Positions 8,181 through 15,175 of a stretch of 55,790 nt of DNA are shown here, piece by piece; the stretch's first letter is position 1; each line of letters starts with the position of its first letter. The notes under the pieces were generated by a model, which had not been told where the DNA came from, searched no databases, and saw nothing but the letters and a program-made list of their open reading frames with translations. The position numbers were made by a program, and so were the translations under genes. The DNA is from Paracoccaceae bacterium (GTDB taxonomy: Bacteria > Pseudomonadota > Alphaproteobacteria > Rhodobacterales > Rhodobacteraceae), in the NCBI GenBank assembly GCA_027489355.1, contig JAIXZY010000029.1:1-55790 (forward strand). The letters are read 5' to 3'.

Positions 8181-9821
8181 ATGACCGACCCGACCACGAC
8201 CCACCGGAACCGTCCGGAACTGTCCCCCTTTGCCCTGAACCTTCTTGTCTCGGCCTACCTGATGGCGCTGTGCAACGCGACCTTCTGGGGCCATCTCTTC
8301 CGCATCTTCGAAGGCCGCACCGTGACCGCGCTGGGTCTTGCGGGCGCGGTCTTTGCGCTCATGCTGCTGGTCGTCTCGCTTCTGGCGGTGCGGAGGGCGC
8401 AGAAGCCGGTCCTGGTGGCCCTGCTGATCACCGCGGCAGTGACGTCCTATTACGTCGATGTCCTGGGCGTCGTGGTCGACCGCGACATGATCCAGAACGC
8501 GATGACCACGACCTTCGCGGAATCGAAGCATCTGATCACCGTGCAGTTCGTCTCGCATGTCGTGCTGTACGGCGTCATCCCCTCGGCGCTGGTCCTCTGG
8601 GTCCGCATCCGTCGCACCACGGTCGGGCGTGCGCTGGCGGGATATGGCCTGGTCGCTGCGCTGTCGGCGGCGCTGGTGGTGGGTCTGCTGTTCACCAACC
8701 TGAAGGCCTATTCCACCGTGCTGCGCGGCAACAAGGAACTGATGGGCTCGGTCCAGCCGCTTGCGCCGATGGGCGGGGCGCTGCGCTATGCGAAGATGAT
8801 GTTCAAGTCGACCCGGATCGTGGTCGAACCGACGGGCCGGGACGCCAAGCCGGGTTCCTTCCTGGCCAAGGCCGACAAGCCCGTGCTGATGGTCATCGTC
8901 GCGGGCGAGACGGGGCGGGCGCAGAACTGGTCGCTGGGCGGCTACGGGCGCGAGACCAATGCTGAGCTGAAGACGCGCGACATCGTCTACTATCCGAACG
9001 TCACCAGCTGCGGCACGGCGACGGCGACCTCGCTGCCCTGCATGTTTTCGCCGCTGACGATGGACCAGTATTCCTATGAAGGGGGACTGGGGAACGAGAA
9101 CCTGCTGGATGTGCTGATGCACGCGGGCTTCGACGTGGAATGGTGGGACAACAACACCGGCGACAAGAACATCGGCGACCGCCTGCCCGTGCGCCCGCGC
9201 AAGATGGATGCCAAGGACGGAGCCGAGTTCTGCTTCCCCGAATGCATCGACGGCGTCTTCCTGAAAAGCCTGCAGGACAAGGCCGACACGATCACGAAGA
9301 ACACGGTGATCGTGCTGCACCAGATCGGCAGCCACGGGCCCAGTTACTGGCTGCGCTACCCGGCCGACCGTGAACTGTTCACGCCCGCCTGCGAGACTCC
9401 CGAGTTGACCGAGTGCTCCACCGAGGAAATCGTCAACGCCTACGACAATACCATCGCCTACACGGATTATTTCCTGGCGCAGGTGATCGACCTGCTGGAG
9501 GCCTCGGACCGGGTGATTCCGGCGATGTACTACGTCTCGGACCACGGAGAGTCGCTGGGCGAGAACGGCCTTTACCTGCACGGCACGCCCTATTTCATGG
9601 CGCCGGAGTATCAGACCCGGGTGCCGATGGTGCTCTGGATGTCGCAAGAGTTCCGTGGCAGTCTGGGGATCGACCAGGACTGCCTGAAGGCAAAGGCGGC
9701 CGAGCCGGTCAGCCACGACAACTTGTTCTCGACGGTGCTTGGAATGGTGGATGTAACGACGACGGCCAAGGATCAGGCGCTTGATCTTGCAGGTGCCTGC
9801 CGACAGCCCGTGACGGGCTAG
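8181..9821 (+). CDS. eptA: Phosphoethanolamine transferase (EptA/MCR family)
   Basis: A 546-residue inner-membrane enzyme that moves phosphoethanolamine from phosphatidylethanolamine to lipid A or another envelope glycan. Five N-terminal membrane helices (residues about 15-172) are followed by a periplasmic alkaline-phosphatase-like domain. Glu242 (AGETGRAQN) and Thr279 (SCGTATATS) fit the zinc ligand and the phospho-accepting nucleophile; DHGESLGENGLYLHG supplies further metal ligands. Several cysteines in the periplasmic domain (for example PCMF, FCFPEC) fit the conserved disulfides. The gene is three bases from a diacylglycerol kinase gene, which recycles the lipid by-product. The exact acceptor is unproven. 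Confidence 0.92.
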   Translation: MTDPTTTHRNRPELSPFALNLLVSAYLMALCNATFWGHLFRIFEGRTVTALGLAGAVFALMLLVVSLLAVRRAQKPVLVALLITAAVTSYYVDVLGVVVDRDMIQNAMTTTFAESKHLITVQFVSHVVLYGVIPSALVLWVRIRRTTVGRALAGYGLVAALSAALVVGLLFTNLKAYSTVLRGNKELMGSVQPLAPMGGALRYAKMMFKSTRIVVEPTGRDAKPGSFLAKADKPVLMVIVAGETGRAQNWSLGGYGRETNAELKTRDIVYYPNVTSCGTATATSLPCMFSPLTMDQYSYEGGLGNENLLDVLMHAGFDVEWWDNNTGDKNIGDRLPVRPRKMDAKDGAEFCFPECIDGVFLKSLQDKADTITKNTVIVLHQIGSHGPSYWLRYPADRELFTPACETPELTECSTEEIVNAYDNTIAYTDYFLAQVIDLLEASDRVIPAMYYVSDHGESLGENGLYLHGTPYFMAPEYQTRVPMVLWMSQEFRGSLGIDQDCLKAKAAEPVSHDNLFSTVLGMVDVTTTAKDQALDLAGACRQPVTG

Positions 9822-9824
9822 GCC

Positions 9825-10196
9825 GTGACAGTGCAGGAAAAGCCGCCGCGCAAGTCGGGCGTTGCGCATTTCTTCGCTGCTGCCGGCTATTCGTTGGGCG
9901 GGTTGCAGCGCCTGTCGCGGGAAAGTGCGTTCCGGCAGGAGGTCGCACTGATCGCGGGGCTGCTGGTCCTGTTCCTCGTGCTTGGCGCCTCGGTGCCCGA
10001 AACGCTGGGGATGCTGGCCATCGGCCTGGCCCTGATCGCCGTCGAGGCCCTGAACACCGCGGTCGAGGTGCTGGTCGATCACCTGTCGCCCGGCTGGTCG
10101 CAGTTCGCCAAGGAGGCGAAGGATCTCGGCTCGCTGGCGGTGGCCTGCACGATCGGCGTGCTTCTGATCTATTCCGCGGTCGTGCTGATCTGGTAG
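9825..10196 (+). CDS. dgkA: Diacylglycerol kinase (prokaryotic DgkA type)
   Basis: A 123-residue integral membrane kinase that phosphorylates diacylglycerol to phosphatidate. There are three membrane helices after an amphipathic N-terminus (AAAGYSLGGLQRLSRESAFRQE). The active-site signature AVEALNTAVEVLVDHLSP matches the family E-x-x-N-T-A-(I/V)-E motif. The start is a GTG at 9825, three bases after the eptA stop, with no strong ribosome site, so translational coupling is likely. Together the pair makes biochemical sense: EptA releases diacylglycerol and DgkA returns it to phospholipid synthesis. Confidence 0.94.
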   Translation: MTVQEKPPRKSGVAHFFAAAGYSLGGLQRLSRESAFRQEVALIAGLLVLFLVLGASVPETLGMLAIGLALIAVEALNTAVEVLVDHLSPGWSQFAKEAKDLGSLAVACTIGVLLIYSAVVLIW

Positions 10197-10302
10197 CTCA
10201 TGCCGCACCTGCATTGCTGCCATGCAGCGAAATGCATTGGGGCGGCGGCGGGAAAGGACTATGTTCACGCGCAGGGAGGAGCCTTCCGAAAGGCCCTGTA
10301 TC

Positions 10303-10458
10303 ATGTCCGTGCATCTGTTCCTGAACCGCAAGCCCAAGGCCATTGCGCCCGTCGAGCCCTACTTTTCGCCCGAACCGGTCGATCTTGTGGTCCCCCGTCT
10401 GCGCCCCCTGACCGCGCTTGAGCAGATGTATGCCTATTGGGGGTCCGACCGGGCCTGA
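10303..10458 (+). CDS. Small protein of unknown function
   Basis: A 51-residue reading frame, MSVHLFLNRKPKAIAPVEPY followed by a proline-rich middle and the end LTALEQMYAYWGSDRA. The ATG at 10303 has AAAGG at a good distance of nine bases. An alternative ATG at 10261 has a poorly placed ribosome site. No membrane segment or cysteine is seen. The tail LTALEQMYAYW looks like short conserved proteins found in Rhodobacterales, but I cannot name a family. A dispersed palindrome begins right after its stop codon, supporting this as a true gene end. Confidence 0.55.
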   Translation: MSVHLFLNRKPKAIAPVEPYFSPEPVDLVVPRLRPLTALEQMYAYWGSDRA

Positions 10459-10460
10459 GC

Positions 10461-10487
10461 GTAAGGTGGGCGATACGCCCACCCTAC
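10461..10487. repeat. Dispersed palindrome, copy 1
   Basis: GGTGGGCG-ATA-CGCCCACC (10465-10483), flanked by GTA and TAC that also pair with one mismatch between. It begins two bases after the stop of the small gene. Other copies are at 36479-36505 and 52841-52868. It can form a stable hairpin in RNA but has no U-tract. Confidence 0.85.
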
Positions 10488-10499
10488 CCCCGCGCCCGG

Positions 10500-10516
10500 T
10501 TTAGAACCGTTCCAGA
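10500..10516. promoter_or_regulatory. Irr (ICE)-like box upstream of the Nfu gene
   Basis: TTTAGAACCGTTCCAGA keeps the TTTAGAA half-site of the alphaproteobacterial iron control element (TTTAGAA-N3-TTCTAAA), with two differences in the second half. It lies directly upstream of a possible -35 (TTGACG, 10518-10523), 17 bases before CATATC. Irr control of Fe-S genes is known in this class; application here is inference. Confidence 0.45.
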
Positions 10517-10571
10517 CTTGACGTTGCGGGTCCAAAGGCGCATATCCGAGTGGAATAGTCGGAGACTCCCC

Positions 10572-11135
10572 ATGTTCATCCAGACCGAATCCACGCCGAA
10601 CCCCGCGACGTTGAAGTTCCTGCCTGGCCAGACCGTGCTTGACCTCGGCACCGCCGACTTCCCCAGCGCCGAAGCCGCGGCCAAGTCGCCCTTGGCGAAG
10701 CGCATCTTCGCGGCAGGCGGCGTGACCGGGGTCTTCTTCGGCACCGATTTCGTCACCGTGACCAAGGCCGATGACACGGACTGGGCGCATATAAAGCCGC
10801 AGATCCTTGGCGCGATCATGGAGCATTACCAGTCCGGCCAGCCCGTGATCGAGGGCGAGGGCGCGACCGGCGGCGGCCATGCCGAGCATTCGGGCGAGGA
10901 TGGCGACATCGTGCGCCAGATCAAGGAACTGCTCGACACCCGCGTCCGTCCCGCCGTGGCGCAGGATGGCGGCGACATCACCTTCCACGGCTTCGACCGG
11001 GGGGTGGTCTACCTGCACATGCAGGGCGCCTGCGCGGGCTGCCCGTCCTCGACCCTCACGCTGAAGATGGGGATCGAGAACCTGCTGCGGCACTACATCC
11101 CGGAAGTGCTGGAAGTCCGTCCCGTCGCGGCCTGA
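10572..11135 (+). CDS. Nfu/NifU-like Fe-S cluster carrier protein
   Basis: A 187-residue scaffold/carrier that delivers Fe-S clusters to apoproteins. The N-terminal Nfu_N domain (MFIQTESTPNPATLKFLPGQ) is joined by a glycine/histidine-rich linker near residues 97-108 to the C-terminal NifU-like domain (RVRPAVAQDGGDITFHGFD). Cys154 and Cys157 (GACAGCPSS) are the cluster-binding CxxC. The start at 10572 gives the exact family N-terminus; longer in-frame starts would cover the palindrome and promoter. It is followed closely by tsaB. The gene could be iron-regulated through the Irr-like box upstream. Confidence 0.95.
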   Translation: MFIQTESTPNPATLKFLPGQTVLDLGTADFPSAEAAAKSPLAKRIFAAGGVTGVFFGTDFVTVTKADDTDWAHIKPQILGAIMEHYQSGQPVIEGEGATGGGHAEHSGEDGDIVRQIKELLDTRVRPAVAQDGGDITFHGFDRGVVYLHMQGACAGCPSSTLTLKMGIENLLRHYIPEVLEVRPVAA

Positions 11136-11142
11136 GTCTGAC

Positions 11143-11748
11143 GTGCTGCTGCCGATCCTGGCCTTCGACACCTCGGCCGCGCATTGCGCGGCCGCTTTGC
11201 TTTTACCCGACCGGGTGATCCAGCGCGTAGAGCCGATGGAAAAGGGTCAGGCCGAGCGGCTGGTTCCGCTGCTGGAAGAGCTGCTGGCCGAGGGCGGCAT
11301 CGGCTGGTCCGACCTGAAGGCCCTGGCCGTGGGGACCGGCCCGGGCAACTTTACCGGCGTCCGCATCGCCGTCGCCGCCGCGCGCGGGCTGGCGCTTGGC
11401 CTGGGCATCCCGGCCGTCGGAGTGACCCGGCTTGAGGCGCTGGCGCACGGGCTTCCCCGTCCGCTGGTCGTGATCGAGGATGCGAAGCGCGGGCAGGTCT
11501 ATGTCCAGCTCTTCACACCCGGTGGTGCCGGGATCGCGCATCTCGCCGACCGGATCGTCCCCGCCTGCCCCGCCACCGGATCGGCCGCGGGGGACGGCGC
11601 CCTGCCCCCTGCCATGCCCCTGGTCGAGGCCATTGCCCGCATTGCCGCCACCCGCGCCGAAACGCCACAGCCGCGCCCCGCCCCCTTCTACCTGCGGGGC
11701 GCGGACGCCGCTCCACCCTCGGACCCGCCTCCGGTGATCCTGCCGTGA
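11143..11748 (+). CDS. tsaB: tRNA threonylcarbamoyladenosine biosynthesis protein TsaB
   Basis: A 201-residue ASKHA-fold protein that partners TsaD in adding threonylcarbamoyl to A37 of ANN-decoding tRNAs. LAFDTSAAHCAAAL and LAVGTGPGNFTGVRIAVAAARGLALG are the family hallmarks. The length is at the short end for TsaB, with a trimmed C-terminal half. It uses a GTG start, seven bases after the Nfu stop, and its end overlaps rimI by four bases. The TsaB-RimI order is very common in bacteria. Confidence 0.93.
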   Translation: MLLPILAFDTSAAHCAAALLLPDRVIQRVEPMEKGQAERLVPLLEELLAEGGIGWSDLKALAVGTGPGNFTGVRIAVAAARGLALGLGIPAVGVTRLEALAHGLPRPLVVIEDAKRGQVYVQLFTPGGAGIAHLADRIVPACPATGSAAGDGALPPAMPLVEAIARIAATRAETPQPRPAPFYLRGADAAPPSDPPPVILP

Positions 11749-12185
11749 CGCCCGAGGCCCTGGCCGCCCTTCACGCGCGCTGCTTCCGCTCGCCTCCGCC
11801 GTGGAGCGCGGCGGATTTCGCGGGCTTCCTGACCGATCCGCTGGCCTTCCTGCTGGTCGAGGGCGATGCGGGATTTCTCCTGGGGCGGGCGGTGGCGGGC
11901 GAGGCAGAACTGCTGACCATCGCGGTCGCCCCCGAGGCCCGGCGCCTGGGCCTGGGCCGCAAGCTTTTCGCACGGTTCCTCTACCAGGCGCAGCTCCGGG
12001 GGGCGGATCGGGCGTTCCTGGAGGTCAAGGCTGACAATGCCCCGGCCCTCGCACTTTACGAATCGGCGGGCTTCTCCCCTGCCGGGAGGCGGCGCGGCTA
12101 TTACCAGGAACCGGATGGCAGCCGGACCGATGCCCTCGTCCTGGCGCGGGATCTGGCCGCCGCGCCTTCGCACGGAAAATTTTGA
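11745..12185 (+). CDS. rimI: GNAT acetyltransferase, RimI-like
   Basis: A 146-residue GNAT-fold enzyme, probably the ribosomal protein S18 N-terminal alanine acetyltransferase. LLTIAVAPEARRLGLGRKLF holds the acetyl-CoA-binding R/Q-x-x-G-x-G/A-like loop (motif A), and FLEVKADNAPALALYESAGF is the usual motif B with the ALY..GF end. The ATGA overlap with tsaB supports translational coupling and the RimI assignment. Other small-molecule or protein targets cannot be excluded from sequence alone. Confidence 0.88.
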   Translation: MTPEALAALHARCFRSPPPWSAADFAGFLTDPLAFLLVEGDAGFLLGRAVAGEAELLTIAVAPEARRLGLGRKLFARFLYQAQLRGADRAFLEVKADNAPALALYESAGFSPAGRRRGYYQEPDGSRTDALVLARDLAAAPSHGKF

Positions 12186-12197
12186 CCAAAAGGTCAA
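12182..12197. promoter_or_regulatory. RutR-like operator upstream of the nucleoside transporter
   Basis: TTGACCAAAAGGTCAA is a palindrome (perfect six-base arms, AAAA centre) that differs by one base from the RutR consensus TTGACCA-N2-TGGTCAA. RutR is a pyrimidine-responsive TetR regulator. The site overlaps the rimI stop and lies 28 bases upstream of the likely -35. The spacing is wrong for FNR (N6, not N4, between TTGAC and GTCAA). Confidence 0.5.
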
Positions 12198-12225
12198 CAT
12201 GCCGCAGCGGCGAAAAGAATCCGGC

Positions 12226-12254
12226 TTGACCCTCATGCGGCCTTCGACACTAAT
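12226..12254 (+). promoter_or_regulatory. Likely sigma-70 promoter of the nucleoside transporter operon
   Basis: TTGACC (12226-12231) and ACTAAT (12249-12254) are separated by 17 bases. Transcription would start near 12261, leaving a leader of about 70 bases before the binding-protein gene. No other promoter-like pair was seen in this gap. Confidence 0.5.
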
Positions 12255-12331
12255 CAGCGGCAGGAACCGCCCGCGACCGGGATGACCGGCGGACAGGGCG
12301 TCACACTGTTTTATCAACCGGGAGTCTACCC

Positions 12332-13326
12332 ATGAGCCTTATGAAATCCCTCGCCGGGGCCACCTGCGCGTTTGCCCTGCTGTCGGGCGTCGCGGCGGCC
12401 GAGCCGGCGATCATCTTCGACCTTGGCGGCAAGTTCGACAAATCCTTCAACGAGGCCGCCTCAACGGCGCAACCCGTTGGGCCGAGGAAACCGGCGGGAC
12501 CTTCAAGGAACTGGAAATGCAGGACGAGGCCCAGCGCGAGCAGGCGCTGCGCCGCCTGGCAGAAGCGGGTGCCAACCCGGTCGTGATGACCGGCTTCGCC
12601 TTCGGCGACGTGCTGAACAAGGTCGCCCCCGACTTTCCGAACACCAAGTTCGCCATCGTCGACATGGTCGTCGAACAGCCGAACGTGAAATCGGTCGTCT
12701 TCAACGAGCATGAGGGCTCTTACCTCGTCGGCATGATGGCGGGCCTGGCCACCAAGACCGGCACCGTCGGCTTCATCGGCGGCATGGACATCCCGCTGAT
12801 CCGCAAGTTCGGCTGCGGCTATGCCCAGGGCGTGCTGGCCGCGAAGCCCGATGCCAAGGTCGTGCTGAACATGACCGGCACCACTCCGGCCGCGTGGAAC
12901 GACCCGGTCAAGGGCGCGGAACTGGCCAAGGGCCAGAAGGCTCAGGGCGCGGACGTGATCTACGCAGCCGCCGGCGGCACCGGCGTGGGCGTCCTGCAGG
13001 CGGCCGCGGACGAGGGCATCCTCTCGATCGGCGTCGACTCGAACCAGAACTACCTGCACCCCGGCTCGGTCCTGACCTCGATGCTGAAGCGTGTCGACAA
13101 CGCCGTCTACGAGGCCTTCAAGGAAGGTGAGAACCTGACCCCCGGCATCAACGTGATGGGTCTGGCGAACGACGGCGTGGGCTACGCGATGGACGAGAAC
13201 AACGCCTCGCTCGTCACCCCCGAGATGCAGGCCAAGGTCGACGAGGCCGCGGCCAAGATCAAGTCGGGCGAGATCGTGGTCCACGATTACATGTCGGACA
13301 ACACCTGCCCGGCCGCCACGTTCTGA
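12332..13326 (+). pseudogene. BMP-family nucleoside-binding protein gene with a one-base frameshift
   Basis: Periplasmic substrate-binding protein of the Bmp/Med type, which feeds a nucleoside or purine ABC importer. The start MSLMKSLAGATCAFALLSG is a clean signal peptide with cleavage near AAA/EP, and AIIFDLGGKFDKSFNEAA is the family opening. The frame is then lost after base 12461. In the next frame the family text resumes at once as NGATRWAEETGGTFKELEMQ and runs intact to the stop at 13326. Restoring one A (TC to TAC) gives NEAAYNGATRW and an uninterrupted protein of 331 residues. The rest is undamaged, so this is either a very recent mutation or a sequencing error. An internal start at 12517 would lack the signal peptide. 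Confidence 0.85.
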
Positions 13327-13349
13327 TCGGGACGGTCTGCTGAACAAGG

Positions 13350-13379
13350 GATGCCGCGCCAACCCTTTGGCGCGGCATC
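13350..13379 (+). terminator. Hairpin between binding-protein and ATPase genes (attenuator)
   Basis: A perfect 13-base stem (13350-13362 with 13367-13379, around CCCT) follows the binding-protein stop by 23 bases. There is no T-run, so it more likely protects or attenuates the transcript so that the binding protein is made in excess, as is usual in ABC operons. Confidence 0.6.
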
Positions 13380-13443
13380 ACTGATAGGGGCGGGTGCCAA
13401 GCCGCACGAAAGATGCGGCCGGACCCGGCGTCAGGGGGAAGAC

Positions 13444-15003
13444 ATGGCCAACCAGAACGCGGCCGCAGCGGCTTATGCCATCGAACTGAAAGGCATCTCC
13501 AAGGCCTTCGGCCCGGTCCAGGCGAACAAGGACATCAACATCGCGGTGCCGAAAGGCACGATCCACGGGATCATCGGCGAGAATGGCGCGGGCAAGTCCA
13601 CGCTGATGTCGATCCTCTACGGCTTCTACAAGGCCGACGCGGGGCAGATCTTCATCAACGGCCAGCTCACTCCCATCCCCGACAGCCAAAGCGCGATCCG
13701 CGCGGGCATCGGCATGGTCTTCCAGCATTTCAAGCTGGTGCAGAACTTCACCGTCCTGGAAAACATCATCCTCGGCGCCGAGGAAGGCCAGATGCTGAAC
13801 ACCTCGCTGTCCAAGGCGCGGAAGGAGCTGGAGCGTCTGGCGCGCGACTATGACCTTGAGGTCGATCCCGATGCGCTGATCGAGGACCTGTCCGTCGGCC
13901 ACCAGCAGCGGGTGGAGATCCTGAAGGCGCTCTACCGCCAGGCGGAAATCCTGATCCTGGACGAACCCACGGGCGTCTTGACCCCCGACGAAGCCGACCA
14001 CCTGTTCCGCATTCTGAAAGGGCTGAAGGACCAGGGCAAGACTGTCATCCTGATCACTCACAAGCTGCGCGAGATCATGGAGGCGACCGACAACGTCAGC
14101 GTCATGCGGCGCGGCACGATGGTCGCCACGGTCAAGACGGATGAAACCAGCCCCGAACAGCTCGCCGAACTGATGGTCGGCCGCAAGGTCCTGCTCGAGG
14201 TCGACAAGGGCGCGGCCAAGCCGGGCGAGGTCGTGCTCAAGGTTCAGGACCTGCGCGTCCGCGACGAACACAAGGTCGAACGCCTGAAGGGCGTCAGCTT
14301 CGAGATCCGCGCGGGCGAGATCCTGGGCATCGCCGGCGTGGCCGGGAACGGCCAGTCCGAGCTTCTGGCCGCCCTGGGCGGGATGCAGGCGGCCACGGGC
14401 AGCGTGACGCTGAAGGGGGCCACGCTGCCGCTCTCGGGGGCGGGGTCGGACGGCCAGAGCCGGCGGCGCGCGGGCATCGCCCATGTGCCGGAGGACCGCC
14501 ACCACTATGGTCTCATCCTGGACTTCACCGCCTGGGAGAACATGGCCTTCGGCTATTTCAACGACCCGGACTACCAGAAGAACGCGCTGCTGATGGACAA
14601 CGACGCGTTGCGCGACGACACCCGGAAGAAGATGGAGAAGTTCGACGTCCGCCCGCCGGATTGCTGGCTACCGGCGAAGAGCTTCTCGGGCGGGAACCAG
14701 CAGAAGATCGTCGTCGCGCGCGAGATGGAGCAGAACCCCGCGCTTCTTCTGGTCGGCCAGCCCACCCGCGGCGTGGACATCGGCGCGATCGAGTTCATCC
14801 ACAACCAGATCATCGCGCTGCGCGACGCGGGCGCTGCGATCCTTCTGGTCAGCGTCGAGCTGGACGAGATCATGAGTCTTTCGGACCGCATCGCCGTCAT
14901 GTTCGATGGCAAGATCATGGGCTTCCGCGACCCCGAGACCACCGACGAACGCGAGCTTGGCCTGTTGATGGCCGGGGTGACGGGAAAAGGGGAGGCAGCA
15001 TGA
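13444..15003 (+). CDS. Nucleoside ABC importer, double ATPase subunit
   Basis: A 519-residue protein with two ABC domains, of the type used by nucleoside and sugar (RbsA-like) importers. Domain 1: Walker A GENGAGKST, signature LSVGHQQRVEILKAL, Walker B ILILDEPTGVLTP. Domain 2 has the degenerate Walker A GVAGNGQSELL, signature FSGGNQQKIVVARE, and LLVGQPTRGVDIGA with Gln for the catalytic Glu, normal for this family. The start at 13444 has GGGGGAAG upstream and gives MANQNAAAA; an earlier start at 13351 lies in the hairpin. It follows the binding protein and precedes two permeases with an inserted repeat element between. Confidence 0.94.
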   Translation: MANQNAAAAAYAIELKGISKAFGPVQANKDINIAVPKGTIHGIIGENGAGKSTLMSILYGFYKADAGQIFINGQLTPIPDSQSAIRAGIGMVFQHFKLVQNFTVLENIILGAEEGQMLNTSLSKARKELERLARDYDLEVDPDALIEDLSVGHQQRVEILKALYRQAEILILDEPTGVLTPDEADHLFRILKGLKDQGKTVILITHKLREIMEATDNVSVMRRGTMVATVKTDETSPEQLAELMVGRKVLLEVDKGAAKPGEVVLKVQDLRVRDEHKVERLKGVSFEIRAGEILGIAGVAGNGQSELLAALGGMQAATGSVTLKGATLPLSGAGSDGQSRRRAGIAHVPEDRHHYGLILDFTAWENMAFGYFNDPDYQKNALLMDNDALRDDTRKKMEKFDVRPPDCWLPAKSFSGGNQQKIVVAREMEQNPALLLVGQPTRGVDIGAIEFIHNQIIALRDAGAAILLVSVELDEIMSLSDRIAVMFDGKIMGFRDPETTDERELGLLMAGVTGKGEAA

Positions 15004-15011
15004 GCCTTGAC

Positions 15012-15147
15012 CAGCCCCTCACCCCCATCCCCTCCCCACGCCGGGGGAGGGGAGGCGCTTTATCCGCACCGTTCCCAGGGATGCCAGAGGGATCGTCCGG
15101 GCACCTCCCTCCCCCCGCCGTGGGGGAGGGCTGGGGAGGGGGGGCTG
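15012..15147. repeat. GC-rich inverted-repeat element inside the transporter operon
   Basis: A 136-base element with imperfect 44-base terminal arms (15012-15055 and 15104-15147), each itself made of C-runs and G-runs around ACGCC / CGCCG. The centre contains a short unique stretch. It is the kind of dispersed C/G-rich extragenic palindrome found scattered in alphaproteobacterial genomes. It separates the ATPase gene from the first permease gene by 172 bases and can fold into a long RNA hairpin, so it may affect permease expression. Confidence 0.75.
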
Positions 15148-15175
15148 CCCCCCGTTCAATCTGGAGGGCCGCCTG

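Noticed and set aside
8082-10343. Minus-strand open frame of about 750 codons opposite eptA and dgkA
   Set aside because: Same kind of shadow; eptA and dgkA have clear catalytic motifs and coupled starts on the plus strand.
12182-12197. FNR box before the nucleoside importer
   Set aside because: The gap between TTGAC and GTCAA is six bases, not four; the pattern fits RutR better.
12517-13326. A shorter, intact binding-protein gene starting at an internal ATG
   Set aside because: It would lose the signal peptide and the first part of the substrate domain, and the missing part is present in the next frame just upstream.
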